From assembly GCF_003326795.1 (NCBI RefSeq), contig NZ_JPWI01000001.1:62001-126000 (forward strand): a stretch of DNA of 64,000 bases, in the 5' to 3' direction. Position numbers and translations under genes: made by a program. Shown piece by piece: positions 7,880 to 16,895 of this stretch (within the stretch, counting starts at the first letter, position 1; each line of letters starts with the position of its first letter). The notes below the pieces were generated by a model. The model saw nothing but the letters and a program-made list of their open reading frames with translations, searched no databases and was not told where the DNA came from. This DNA is from Thalassospira profundimaris (GTDB lineage: Bacteria; Pseudomonadota; Alphaproteobacteria; Rhodospirillales; Thalassospiraceae).

Positions 7880-9236
7880 ACCCTCGGATTCATTATTTGA
7901 CCGCCTTGTCGCACGCGAGGAAAAGCGCGGACTGATCCTTGTTGCGTTTCTGCGCATCTGCATGCTGGCCTTCATCCTGTTGCTGTTTAGCAAACCGGAT
8001 TCGCCAACCGGCAAACTTTATACCCTGCTTGAAGTTCTGGGCTGGTTCATCCCCGGCGTTCTGATCCAGCTGTTTGTTGCCTTTCGCGGTGGCAAAACAT
8101 ACTGGATGATCTATCTGCTCGCGGTCGTTGATGCCGTTCTGATCGTTTATGTCTCAATCGTTCCCGACCCGCTCAATCCCCTGATTGATCATCCGGCCTG
8201 GTTATACGGGTTCATTGTCCGTGATCGTGGCGTCGTCTTTTCGATGATCATGATGGCGCTGGTCATCATGACATTCTCGCCGCGTCTGATCCTGTGGTTC
8301 GGCTTCTGGCTGTTTATATCCTGGTGTGGAGCGATATGGTGGCTGGCAACACGACCGGGCGTCATTGTGTCCCAGCATTTCGGCGATGAATGGAACCCGA
8401 CCCAGCAGGAACTGATTGATACCTATAACCTGCCGGAATTTGTCGATATCTCGTCACTGGCCGAACAGGTGATTATCGTCATTGTCTTCACACTGGCCTG
8501 TGCGGTGATGGTTTCGCGATTGCGGGTTCTGATCAACCAGTTTGCCGCAGCCGAACGGGCGCATGGCAATCTCGCGCGCTATTTCCCCACGGCCCTTGCC
8601 GACCAGCTTGCAGATCGTGATGAACCTGTCCGGGTTGGCGAACGCCGCGAATGCGTCATTCTGTTTGCCGACATTATGGGCTTTTCACGGTTTGCCGAAA
8701 AACGTGACCCGCAGGAAGTCATGCGGTTCCTAAACCAGTTCCACCAGATCACCACCAGCCAGATCGGAGCCTATGGCGGGATTGTCGAAAAATATATCGG
8801 CGATGCGGTAATGGCGAGTTTCGCCGCCTTTGACAATCTTGAGCATCCGGCGGCCAACGCGCTTTGTGCCGCCCAGGCCATCCTCAGTCAGGTCGCCGAA
8901 TGGCAGGCCCGCGATCCCGCCGATGGGGACGCGCCCCTTAAAATCGGGGTCGGACTTAATTTCGGCGCGGCTGTTGTCGGCGATATCGGACAACGTGAAG
9001 CCATGACACCGGCCGTTATTGGTGCCAGCGTCAACCTTGCCGCCCGCCTTGAACAGGCAACCCGCGAGCTTGGCAGCGATATGGTGATCAGCATCGACTT
9101 CGCCCAAAAGCTGCATCAGGAAATTCCTGTTTGCGCGCCGGTACTTATGGCGCAATATAGCCAGATGGATAGCATTCACGTCAAAGGTCTTAGCGAGCCG
9201 GTCGCCGTTCTGTACCGTCCGTCAGACCAAAGCTGA
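7863..9236 (+). CDS. Membrane-anchored class III adenylate cyclase
   Basis: About 457 residues from ATG at 7863 (a TTG six bases earlier is also in frame). The N-terminal half (about 20-215) has roughly six hydrophobic helices forming a membrane sensor domain. The catalytic domain (about 255-450) contains CVILFADIMGFSRFAE and VEKYIGDAVMASF, which supply the two metal-binding aspartates, plus GVGLNFGAAVVGDIG and ASVNLAARLE with the transition-state Asn/Arg pair. It should make cAMP from ATP at the inner face of the membrane. It overlaps the Crp-like gene by 17 bases, implying coupled translation. What the membrane domain senses is unknown. Confidence 0.9.
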   Translation: MPSKTEPSDSLFDRLVAREEKRGLILVAFLRICMLAFILLLFSKPDSPTGKLYTLLEVLGWFIPGVLIQLFVAFRGGKTYWMIYLLAVVDAVLIVYVSIVPDPLNPLIDHPAWLYGFIVRDRGVVFSMIMMALVIMTFSPRLILWFGFWLFISWCGAIWWLATRPGVIVSQHFGDEWNPTQQELIDTYNLPEFVDISSLAEQVIIVIVFTLACAVMVSRLRVLINQFAAAERAHGNLARYFPTALADQLADRDEPVRVGERRECVILFADIMGFSRFAEKRDPQEVMRFLNQFHQITTSQIGAYGGIVEKYIGDAVMASFAAFDNLEHPAANALCAAQAILSQVAEWQARDPADGDAPLKIGVGLNFGAAVVGDIGQREAMTPAVIGASVNLAARLEQATRELGSDMVISIDFAQKLHQEIPVCAPVLMAQYSQMDSIHVKGLSEPVAVLYRPSDQS

Positions 9237-9346
9237 TCGTAAAACCGTGACTTGTCTGCCAACCCCTTGAAATACGGGCATCCGCGCCCAAAGTGCTTTG
9301 CATAAAGATCGCCCAACAGGACATATGATCCCCGCAGGAGGAAGCG

Positions 9347-9832
9347 ATGGTAACGACGTCTGACGCGAACACACCGGCTACGGATACAGTTCCGACCGCC
9401 GTAAAGCTGACAACCCTGTTTGGGGAACGCGAATTTGCCTGGGACAAGGCGATCTATTTCCCGGCCGGTCTCAAAGGTTTTCCCGACCATAACGTGTTTG
9501 CACTGGCAAGCTTCCCGGGCGATGGCGCAACACCCTTTATCCTGATGCAATGCCTGACCGAACCGGAACTGGCCTTTATCGTTGCACCTTACAATCTTGA
9601 AAGCGGCACGATCCGTCCCGAACATCTTGAACAGGCCTTCAACATTCATGGCATCAAGAAAAATGACGGTGCGGTTCTTTTGATCGTGACCCTGCACAAG
9701 CCAGAAGACAGTGACGTCGTCATGTCACTTAATCTGCGTGCACCGATCATTATCGATACCTCACGTCAGGCAGCCTATCAGCATCACCTGCCCGAAGCCG
9801 GTGGCTATTCATTCCATCATGTTCTGAATTGA
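9347..9832 (+). CDS. fliW: Flagellar assembly factor FliW
   Basis: 161 residues with the FliW pattern: FPAGLKGFPDHNVFAL, PFILMQCLTEPELAFIV, GAVLLIVTLHKPEDSDVVMSLNLRAPIII, and a C-terminal SFHHVL. The roughly 20-residue N-terminal extension is longer than usual. FliW binds the translational repressor CsrA and also flagellin, so that flagellin synthesis follows export. The start has AGGAGGA six bases upstream. No csrA or flagellin gene lies next to it here, so it is a stand-alone copy; a terminator follows at once. Confidence 0.85.
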   Translation: MVTTSDANTPATDTVPTAVKLTTLFGEREFAWDKAIYFPAGLKGFPDHNVFALASFPGDGATPFILMQCLTEPELAFIVAPYNLESGTIRPEHLEQAFNIHGIKKNDGAVLLIVTLHKPEDSDVVMSLNLRAPIIIDTSRQAAYQHHLPEAGGYSFHHVLN

Positions 9833-9871
9833 CGTTTTCGGGCCACGGGCCAAACGCCGATCTGTTTCATG

Positions 9872-9910
9872 CCGGGCAAGACGCATCCGCCGTCTTGTCC
9901 GGTTTCTTTT
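9872..9910 (+). terminator. Rho-independent terminator after fliW
   Basis: CCGGGCAAGACG pairs with CGTCTTGTCCGG (one G-U pair) around a 7-base loop, then TTTCTTTT. It ends the fliW transcript. Confidence 0.8.
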
Positions 9911-10051
9911 ATGTGCGAATTCATGCCTGTCGGGGTGAAATCCGCCACGGGATAAAACACCCGAAATTGTCCCGGACTTTCCTTGATCCTGCCATCTTTT
10001 CACGCAATGGTAGCATCGCTAACTCATTTAAAATCAATCAAGGGACCGGAA

Positions 10052-11536
10052 ATGGCAGGAACATTGCGTAACCGTTTTGCATTGGCGGCGATGCTGGGCA
10101 CAGCGGTATTTTTCGGACAGGACCTCGAAGCGGCCAAAGCGCAAGACACGGTCGAGGAACGCGACAATCTTGGACCGGCGATCCCGCTTTCGACCGATGC
10201 CCGCACCAAATTGCAGCTGACCGTTTATCCGGGCAACCTGTCGCTGGTGGCAGAACAACGCAAGGCCGCCATCCCCGAAGGCCAAAGCAGCCTGCATATC
10301 AGCGGCCTGCCATCAACATTGATTGATGATTCCTTCCTGCTGGGGACAGCCAAGGACAGTGATCTTGTCTGGACGTCCCTGCGCAATCGCGGCAACGGCT
10401 ATAACGCCTTTGACAGCCTGCTTCGCGATCATATCGGCAAGACGGTTACCATCCGCCGTGGCGACGATGACCTGATCGAGGGCAAGCTTGTCGCGCTGAC
10501 CCATCTTGCACTGGTGCAGACCGATGCCGGGATCGAGCAAGTCCCGGTTGATCAGATCATCCTATCCGACCTGCCAGAAGGCTTTACGCTTGACCCGGCG
10601 ATTGAGGCCGATATCGCAACCACCGCCCCGCTTGATCATGTGTCGATGGCCTATCTGCTGGGTGGGATTGGCTGGAACACATCCTATATCGCGGCCTATG
10701 ACAGCCAGACCAATCAGCTCAAACTCTCGGCGATTGCCCGTGTGACCAACAATTCCGGCACCGGCATCAAGGACGCGCAGCTTCGTCTGGTGGCGGGCGA
10801 CCTTAATCAGGTCGGCTCAGCCCCGATGGCCAAGGGTGCGCGTACCGAAATGATGATGTCTGCCATGGCCGATAGTGCACCTGCCGCCAGTGCACCGGAT
10901 CGCGAGACTTTTGAAAATCTGCATGTCTATGGCCCGTTCAACGATCTTTCGATGAAAGACGGCGACACTGTCATCCTGCCCTTGATCGATGCTCAGGTTC
11001 TGCCGGTCGAACGCCGTTCGATTTTCCAGTCATCGAGCAATCCCTATGGCATGGGACAAAGCAGCCAGACCGATTTCATCCGTCCGGAGCTTGAACTCAA
11101 GATCACCAATGACGGCGGGGCTGATGAAAAAAGCCCATGGCCAGCTGGCATCATGCGTATTTTCGCCAAAACCCCGTCCGGTGATACCGGCTTCCTTGGT
11201 GAAAACTATGTTTCCCTGACCCCGGTCGGGCGCGATGCCATCATTCCGGTTGGTCAGGCCAGCGAACTGTCCGGCACCCGCGAAGTCACGTCATTTTCAC
11301 GCAAGGCACGCCCGAACCTGCCCGACGAGGTCCATGCCGATCTGAACTGGACCGTTCGCAATACCAGCACACGTGATGAAGTCATCACCATCCGCGAAAA
11401 TGTCCCGTCTGACTGGAAAGTCACGTCTGAAAGCCACAAACATGACCGCCCGGAACCGGGCCTGATCACGTGGGAGATAAAGGTTCCCGCCAACTCGGAT
11501 ATCAAGCTGAGCTGGTCGGTTGAAAGCAGCCGCTAG
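10052..11536 (+). CDS. Secreted DUF4139-domain protein
   Basis: The ATG at 10052 begins a signal peptide (MAGTLRNRFALAAMLGTAVFF, cleavage near AKA-QD) and follows AAGGGA; an in-frame start 69 bases earlier gives no sensible leader. The 494-residue product reads LQLTVYPGNLSLVAEQRKA near the N terminus, matching the beta-rich DUF4140/DUF4139 family, and has a C-terminal region with LNWTVRNTSTRDEVITIREN, like the immunoglobulin-like end of that family. It is probably periplasmic or surface-exposed. No enzymatic role is established for the family and none is claimed. It has its own terminator and stands alone. Confidence 0.75.
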   Translation: MAGTLRNRFALAAMLGTAVFFGQDLEAAKAQDTVEERDNLGPAIPLSTDARTKLQLTVYPGNLSLVAEQRKAAIPEGQSSLHISGLPSTLIDDSFLLGTAKDSDLVWTSLRNRGNGYNAFDSLLRDHIGKTVTIRRGDDDLIEGKLVALTHLALVQTDAGIEQVPVDQIILSDLPEGFTLDPAIEADIATTAPLDHVSMAYLLGGIGWNTSYIAAYDSQTNQLKLSAIARVTNNSGTGIKDAQLRLVAGDLNQVGSAPMAKGARTEMMMSAMADSAPAASAPDRETFENLHVYGPFNDLSMKDGDTVILPLIDAQVLPVERRSIFQSSSNPYGMGQSSQTDFIRPELELKITNDGGADEKSPWPAGIMRIFAKTPSGDTGFLGENYVSLTPVGRDAIIPVGQASELSGTREVTSFSRKARPNLPDEVHADLNWTVRNTSTRDEVITIRENVPSDWKVTSESHKHDRPEPGLITWEIKVPANSDIKLSWSVESSR

Positions 11537-11561
11537 GAACCAAATCCGACCCGACATTGAG

Positions 11562-11595
11562 CTGCTGCAAGACAGGGTGTTTTGCAGCAGTTTTT
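11562..11595 (+). terminator. Rho-independent terminator after the DUF4139 gene
   Basis: CTGCTGCAA (11562-11570) pairs with TTGCAGCAG (11582-11590), followed by TTTTT. Confidence 0.8.
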
Positions 11596-11606
11596 ATATG
11601 CCCGAT

Positions 11607-12224
11607 CTATTTCACGCGGCCCTTTCGCGTCGTGTAGAATGATTTTGCCAGCGGCATCAACAGACCCGCATCGGGTAGCTGATCGGTCATTCTGCACAGA
11701 TCGGCGTAAATGCAGATCAGCTTGGTCAACAGCACAAAGGCTTCCTGATTATCAAGCCCGGCAAACTTGCCCAGAACCCGGATCGCATCACGCGCGGCAT
11801 CACATGCAAGGTCATTGCGCCCGGCCCCGCGGAGGGCAAGAACCAAGGCGGCGAGTGAATAGCCAAGATCAAGCCGTTCGGTATCATCCTTGCGCCCGAT
11901 GCAATTGCGCAACCGGTCCCGCCTGAGCGATACGGCCTGACTGGCAGCATCCACCGCCCAGTCCCATTCTTCTGCCTCAAGCTCAAGGGCGGCACGGTTA
12001 TTAAGACTAAGCGCAAGACCGGCAATCGCCGCATCACGTGACGTGGGAAGATGCAGGGCAAAAATCGCATCGGCCTTGTCAAACAGGCTTAGTGCGTAAT
12101 CCCGGTTGCTGTAATGCTCGCCACTTGCCATTTCGAGATAAAGGCGCGCAACAGCCAGTGAATTGGCATCTGCCTGTTCAAGATAGGACAAACGCAACGC
12201 ATATTCGTCCGATTTGTCCGCCAT
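11607..12224 (-). CDS. Hypothetical alpha-helical (TPR-like) protein
   Basis: 205 residues, no signal peptide or membrane segment. The sequence is almost wholly helical with repeated amphipathic helix pairs, such as ALSLFDKADAIFALHLP, LNNRAALELEAEEWDWAVDAASQAV and YSLAALVLALRGAGRNDLACDAARDAI, a pattern resembling tetratricopeptide repeats. Such folds usually act as protein-binding scaffolds. Neighbours give no functional hint: it faces the DUF4139 gene tail to tail and diverges from a small membrane protein. The function is not recognised. Confidence 0.65.
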   Translation of the reverse strand: MADKSDEYALRLSYLEQADANSLAVARLYLEMASGEHYSNRDYALSLFDKADAIFALHLPTSRDAAIAGLALSLNNRAALELEAEEWDWAVDAASQAVSLRRDRLRNCIGRKDDTERLDLGYSLAALVLALRGAGRNDLACDAARDAIRVLGKFAGLDNQEAFVLLTKLICIYADLCRMTDQLPDAGLLMPLAKSFYTTRKGRVK

Positions 12225-12430
12225 CCTGATCCCGCCACCTCGTTATCCATACAGGGTGCGTTCGATGTGATCGCCCCCGGCAAAAGACGTTCATGACCGG
12301 TATCTTGTGAAAGATGTCAGGGGCGGGTCCCAAATCCGCGATAAGCTGTTTCACTGTCTTGGGCAGCCTGCTAGGGTCGGATAAAGTGTTTGTGCTTTTG
12401 CTTGCCCCACTGCCTGGAATTCAGCCCCAA

Positions 12431-13006
12431 ATGAGCTTACAAACTGAAACCCTGCGCGCCTTGTATGGCACCTGGCGGATCGCCCGCGGCGATGCGGGTG
12501 GACTGGCGTTTTTCAATTATTCGCTTCAGGGATTCTGGCGATCCTTCCTTGCCGCTGTGATCATTTTCCCGGCATTTGTGCTGTTGCGCGGCCATGACCT
12601 TATGGCAGCACCCGACGATTTCCCGGTGATGCGCTATATGACGACCGAGGTGATTTCATTTGTCATCCGCTGGGTCGCCTTTCCGCTGGTGATGTTTCAC
12701 ATTGCCCCGATGCTGGACCGGGCAGAACGCTATATCGGATTTATCACCGTCTATAACTGGGCCTGTGTCATTCAGATGGGTGTTTATCTGGTTGCCCTTG
12801 CCCTGGCCGCACTGTTCCCGATGTTCGGTGTGGGCGGCTTTGTGATGATCGCGATTGTCGCGACACTGGTATACAGCATCTATATCACGCACCTGACCCT
12901 TGCCATCCCGGTGCTGACGGCAAGCGCCATTGTCATTGCCGATTTCCTGTTATCGATCATCATTCAATCAATCGGTATCCGTTTGGCCGTCGGGCAGTTA
13001 TTCTGA
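12431..13006 (+). CDS. Hypothetical inner-membrane protein
   Basis: The ATG at 12431 (MSLQTETLRALYGTWRIARG) gives 191 residues; an in-frame ATG 117 bases upstream adds a segment that looks untranslated. There are about five hydrophobic helices: FLAAVIIFPAFVLL, VISFVIRWVAFPLVMFH, YIGFITVYNWACVIQMGVYL, LALAALFPMFGVGGFVMIAIV and a C-terminal pair. I do not recognise a family; the layout resembles small Yip1-like membrane proteins, but without a diagnostic motif. It lies 47 bases upstream of the 2-hydroxyacid dehydrogenase on the same strand and could be co-transcribed with it. Confidence 0.65.
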   Translation: MSLQTETLRALYGTWRIARGDAGGLAFFNYSLQGFWRSFLAAVIIFPAFVLLRGHDLMAAPDDFPVMRYMTTEVISFVIRWVAFPLVMFHIAPMLDRAERYIGFITVYNWACVIQMGVYLVALALAALFPMFGVGGFVMIAIVATLVYSIYITHLTLAIPVLTASAIVIADFLLSIIIQSIGIRLAVGQLF

Positions 13007-13053
13007 TTTTATAACGCTTTAAAAAATTATCCGTCATCAGGGAGAAACACAAA

Positions 13054-14010
13054 ATGAAACCCGTCCTTGCCGTGACCCGCCGACTGCCAGATGCCGTCGC
13101 GAAACGTGCTGCACAAAGTTATGACATCCGCACGCAGGAAGGTGACGATCCGCTGTCACGCAACGAAATTCTTGCCCTGTGCCATGGGGCGGATGCCGCC
13201 CTTGTGTCGGTTGGCGATCCGATTGATGCGACCTTCTTTGAAGAATTGCCAGACAGCGTCAAAATCGTTGCGACCTTCTCGGTCGGGACCGACCATATCG
13301 ATCTGGCGGCGGCCAGGAAAAAAGGCGTTATTATCGGCAACACACCGGGCGTTCTGACCGATGCGACGGCCGATATCGCCTGGCTTCTGATCCTTGGTGC
13401 GGCGCGCCGCGCGAGCGAGGGCGAGGCAGAAGTTCGCAACGCCACCTGGTCAAGCTGGCGTCCGACCCATCTGATGGGCACCCAGGTTACCGGCAAGCGT
13501 CTTGGCATTGTCGGCATGGGCCGTATTGGTCAGGCGGTTGCCAAACGTGCACGCGGTTTTGATATGGATATCCATTACTACAACCGCCGCCAATTGCCCT
13601 CCGATCAGGAAATGGGTGCGACCTATCACGACAGCATCGAAGGCCTTTTGCCCCATTGCGATTTCCTGTCGCTGCATTGCCCGTCGACCCCGGAAACCCG
13701 TGGCATGGTCAATGCCGGTTTCATTTCCAAGCTGCCTGATGGGGCGATCATTGTGAATACGGCGCGTGGCGATGTCGTCAATGACGGCGATCTGATCGCC
13801 GCCCTGAAATCGGGCAAACTGACGGCGGCTGGCCTTGATGTTTTTGCAGGCGAACCAAACATCGAACCGGCCTATCGCGATCTTAAAAACACATTCCTGT
13901 TGCCGCATCTCGGATCAGCCACCGTTGAAACCCGCAACGCCATGGGCTTCCGCGCGCTTGATAACATCGATGCCTTTATTGCTGGCAAAGAGGTTCCCTA
14001 TTCGGTGTGA
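13054..14010 (+). CDS. D-isomer-specific 2-hydroxyacid dehydrogenase (glyoxylate/hydroxypyruvate reductase type)
   Basis: 318 residues with a good GGGAG upstream. The N-terminal catalytic domain has TFSVGTDHIDLAAARKKGV and IGNTPGVLTDATAD. The central nucleotide-binding domain carries GIVGMGRIGQAVAKRARGF followed by HYYNRR, suggesting NADP preference. The catalytic Arg is in VNTARGDVV, the Glu in FAGEP, and the His in LLPHLGSAT. The closest functional classes are glyoxylate, hydroxypyruvate or 2-ketogluconate reductases (GhrB/GyaR-like). It would reduce a 2-keto acid in the cytosol; the exact substrate cannot be read from sequence. A terminator follows. Confidence 0.9.
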   Translation: MKPVLAVTRRLPDAVAKRAAQSYDIRTQEGDDPLSRNEILALCHGADAALVSVGDPIDATFFEELPDSVKIVATFSVGTDHIDLAAARKKGVIIGNTPGVLTDATADIAWLLILGAARRASEGEAEVRNATWSSWRPTHLMGTQVTGKRLGIVGMGRIGQAVAKRARGFDMDIHYYNRRQLPSDQEMGATYHDSIEGLLPHCDFLSLHCPSTPETRGMVNAGFISKLPDGAIIVNTARGDVVNDGDLIAALKSGKLTAAGLDVFAGEPNIEPAYRDLKNTFLLPHLGSATVETRNAMGFRALDNIDAFIAGKEVPYSV

Positions 14011-14036
14011 CGCCGACTGCTAGAAGCCGAACAAAC

Positions 14037-14066
14037 AAAAGGCGCTGTCACCAGCGCCTTTTTCAT
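14037..14066. terminator. Bidirectional Rho-independent terminator
   Basis: AAAAGGCGCTG, loop TCAC, CAGCGCCTTTTT. Flanking A and T runs let it serve both the hydroxyacid dehydrogenase (plus) and the PAS kinase-like gene (minus), which converge here. Confidence 0.85.
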
Positions 14067-14092
14067 TTCTGTAACTTGATGCCGATACCGAC

Positions 14093-16684
14093 TTAGCCAA
14101 GGTCGCTTTCCTCGCCTGCAGGCAGGATGCAGGCGATCTCCCGGCCATCGCGGCTGATCTTGACCCGACCACCATGAATTTCGACCACCGCGCGCACCAT
14201 CGCCATGCCAAGGGCACGGCGGGCCGAAGGGGACTCACCATCGCGCAGCCCTTCAAACAGCATCGGTTGCGGTGCCTCGTCCGAAAGCGAGATTGAAATT
14301 TCGATATCCTCGCCGCGACGCCGTGCGACCACGGAAACCTCACTGCCCTCGGGGGCGGTGCGCAGCACATTGGTCACCAGAATGAACAATGCCTGTTTCA
14401 AACGCCGTTCATCGGCCACCATCCAGCCGATATTGCGCGAACAATAAAGACGTAACGACACATTAAGCTCGGCCAGACGGGCCCGTGTCAGAGCCTCAAG
14501 AGAGCGTAACAATCGCCTTGGATCAACCGTATCAAGTTCAAGTGCGACCTGCCCCGAACCAAGCGTCGCCAGATCGCGCATATCGTCGACAAGGGCCAGC
14601 ATGCTTTGGGCTTCGGCCCGGATGGTTTCGACCGAACGCGCAACGTTGCCGGTCAGATGCGGGATCAAACGATCAGATTCGCCATTGATATGATCAAGCG
14701 GCTTGGTCAGTTCGCGTGACACTGTCGAAATGAAGTCCGACTTCATCTGATCGGCGGTGCGCAAAGCCTCGTTGCGTTCCCGAAGGGCACGCTCAACCCG
14801 GATGGTATCGGTCACATCAATATAGGACATCATCACCGCCCCGTCAGGCAGCGGCACAATGGCAAAATCAATGATCGTGTTATCGGACCGCTCAAGGCGG
14901 CCATTCATTGGCTCGTGATTGGTGATGCGCGCAACCATCCGGCTTTTGAACTTGTCCCAGTCTTCACGTTCGCGCCAGAAATCCTTGGACTTTTCCACAA
15001 CCTCGGCCAGATGCGGGGCAGCATCAAGGAAGGCCGGATCAAGACCCCAGACATCGGCAAAACCATGGTTATAAAGCCGCAAGCGCCCGTCACCACTGAT
15101 CACCCCGACCGCTTCATGCAGGCTTTCAAGCGTCTCGCGCTGAACCGCAATCAGGGTGTTATAGGAACTTTCAAGCACCAGCTTGTCAGTGACATCCTCA
15201 TAGACAAACATCAGCCCGCCAAACGGATGGGGCGAGATAAACCGCCTCAGCGTCATGCCATTGGGCAGATGCATCAGATCTTCTTCGGGTTTGAGAAGAT
15301 CGGTGAAACGCTGATTCTCGGTGTTGCGGAACTGGGTAAAGTCGGTAACTTCGGGCAGTTTGCGTTCATCGCGCAACCGTCTGAGAACATCATCATGTGT
15401 TGGTTCCGACCACAGCCATTCGTCATCAAGGTCCCAAAGCTTGGTAAAGGCGGTATTAAAGAAAATAAGCCCCTTGTCTCCGCCATAAACCGCAATCGCC
15501 GTACCAAGATTTTCAAGCACCTCGGCATGGGCGCGAATATGGCGCGACAGATCGGACTGCAATTCCTCGACCGGGGTGCAATCAATCGCAAACCCGACCA
15601 GCCCGTCTGATTCGCTGGTATCCTGTGACGGGGATTCGGTAATGCGCAGCAATTTGCGGTCGCCGCGAATGACCACATGATAATCGCGCGTCAGGCTTTC
15701 GCCATTGCGCTGCACCGATGCCGCAAGCGACCGACCATGATCGGGAATGATCCCCGCGCCGATTTCAGACTGATTGGCCAATGCATCTTCGATGCTCGGT
15801 TGTTCGACCGCATCGGCATAGGCCGCATTGCAATCAATCAGACGCAGCTCGCTATCGCGCCGCCACACCGGGAAGGGCAGGCTGTCAAGCAACGCCCGAA
15901 GCCCCGATACTTCATGTTTCAGGGCCTGAAAATCACCGAACTGGTTTTCGCGTTCGCGGGTATGACGGGTTTCATCGCGGAACCATAATCCGTGGGCCAG
16001 AACCGTTGCCGACCGGTCCTTGCGCGCCGCCATGCCGGTGACGTGGAATTTGCGTTCATCAAGGGTGGTAATCCAAAGCTCGAACCGGTCATGTCCGGAT
16101 TTAAGGCTTCGCACGCGTTCCTTAAGTGCCTTGGCATCCTCATCGCGCAAAAGTTCGAGCAAATCGGGAAACCGGCCATCATTGCCCAACTGAAAGGCCC
16201 GCCGCAAAGACGGGCTTGCCCCTTCGGCAAAGCCCTGCTGGCTCCAGTAATAGACCGGGTCCGGACCGGCAAACAGAAGATGGGTGAAAAGCTCGCTCTC
16301 ACCGGCAAGCTCATGTTCGTGATCTTCGACTTCTTCAATATGACGGCGCATCCGAAGCGACATCCGCCACCCGATCCAGCCGGCAATCGCCGCTCCGCCT
16401 ACAGCTGCCAGCCCGACCACCAGCCAGTCACGATCACTGAGCCCCGCAAGGTTGCCAAAAATCGTCGCCCCGATTCCCTCGGGTGCCGGTGTTTCCGAGA
16501 CCTGATTAAGTCGAAACTTCTCCTGGGCATGCAGACCGGCGCCAAGAATAAGCGTGGTGAATGCCGACACACTGCCGCCAACAAGGGCAGAAAGCCGACA
16601 TTTGGGCAATTTGCGCAAAAATGCCCTTGGCTTATTCGTTCCCCCAATCCGTTTGGAAGCTTGCTCGGATGCGTTCCGTGTCAC
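14093..16684 (-). CDS. Multi-PAS membrane sensor histidine-kinase-like protein lacking the phosphoacceptor histidine
   Basis: 863 residues from a GTG start. There is a hydrophobic, signal-like segment near 33-53, a short periplasmic stretch, a transmembrane helix near 85-105, then several PAS modules (about 125-640), a DHp-like helix and a C-terminal ATPase-like domain. In the DHp helix the usual SHELRTPL reads SRELTKPL: Arg657 (codon CGC) replaces the phosphorylated His. The ATPase domain keeps an N-box-like Asn (LFILVTNVLRTAPEGSE), but the DxGxG loop is degenerate (SLSDEAPQP). It therefore looks like a pseudokinase, reminiscent of DivL, the alphaproteobacterial cell-cycle protein with Tyr at this place. 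DivL identity is a possibility only. Confidence 0.8.
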   Translation of the reverse strand: MTRNASEQASKRIGGTNKPRAFLRKLPKCRLSALVGGSVSAFTTLILGAGLHAQEKFRLNQVSETPAPEGIGATIFGNLAGLSDRDWLVVGLAAVGGAAIAGWIGWRMSLRMRRHIEEVEDHEHELAGESELFTHLLFAGPDPVYYWSQQGFAEGASPSLRRAFQLGNDGRFPDLLELLRDEDAKALKERVRSLKSGHDRFELWITTLDERKFHVTGMAARKDRSATVLAHGLWFRDETRHTRERENQFGDFQALKHEVSGLRALLDSLPFPVWRRDSELRLIDCNAAYADAVEQPSIEDALANQSEIGAGIIPDHGRSLAASVQRNGESLTRDYHVVIRGDRKLLRITESPSQDTSESDGLVGFAIDCTPVEELQSDLSRHIRAHAEVLENLGTAIAVYGGDKGLIFFNTAFTKLWDLDDEWLWSEPTHDDVLRRLRDERKLPEVTDFTQFRNTENQRFTDLLKPEEDLMHLPNGMTLRRFISPHPFGGLMFVYEDVTDKLVLESSYNTLIAVQRETLESLHEAVGVISGDGRLRLYNHGFADVWGLDPAFLDAAPHLAEVVEKSKDFWREREDWDKFKSRMVARITNHEPMNGRLERSDNTIIDFAIVPLPDGAVMMSYIDVTDTIRVERALRERNEALRTADQMKSDFISTVSRELTKPLDHINGESDRLIPHLTGNVARSVETIRAEAQSMLALVDDMRDLATLGSGQVALELDTVDPRRLLRSLEALTRARLAELNVSLRLYCSRNIGWMVADERRLKQALFILVTNVLRTAPEGSEVSVVARRRGEDIEISISLSDEAPQPMLFEGLRDGESPSARRALGMAMVRAVVEIHGGRVKISRDGREIACILPAGEESDLG

Positions 16685-16895
16685 GTGTTGTTAACCGTTT
16701 GTGTTTATGAGCTATTATTATGGTGAAAACGGTGTGCTTTTACCACCGTTTCGCATCATCTCGGCAACAGCCTTGTCTGAGGCCGTGTTTCACGGGGTTC
16801 GCCTGTGGAAAAACCGCGATGACATGGGCAATGAATCCGTTTATGTCTGCGGTATTGGCTTTAACAACAGACACAACGTACCCGTCATTCCAAAG

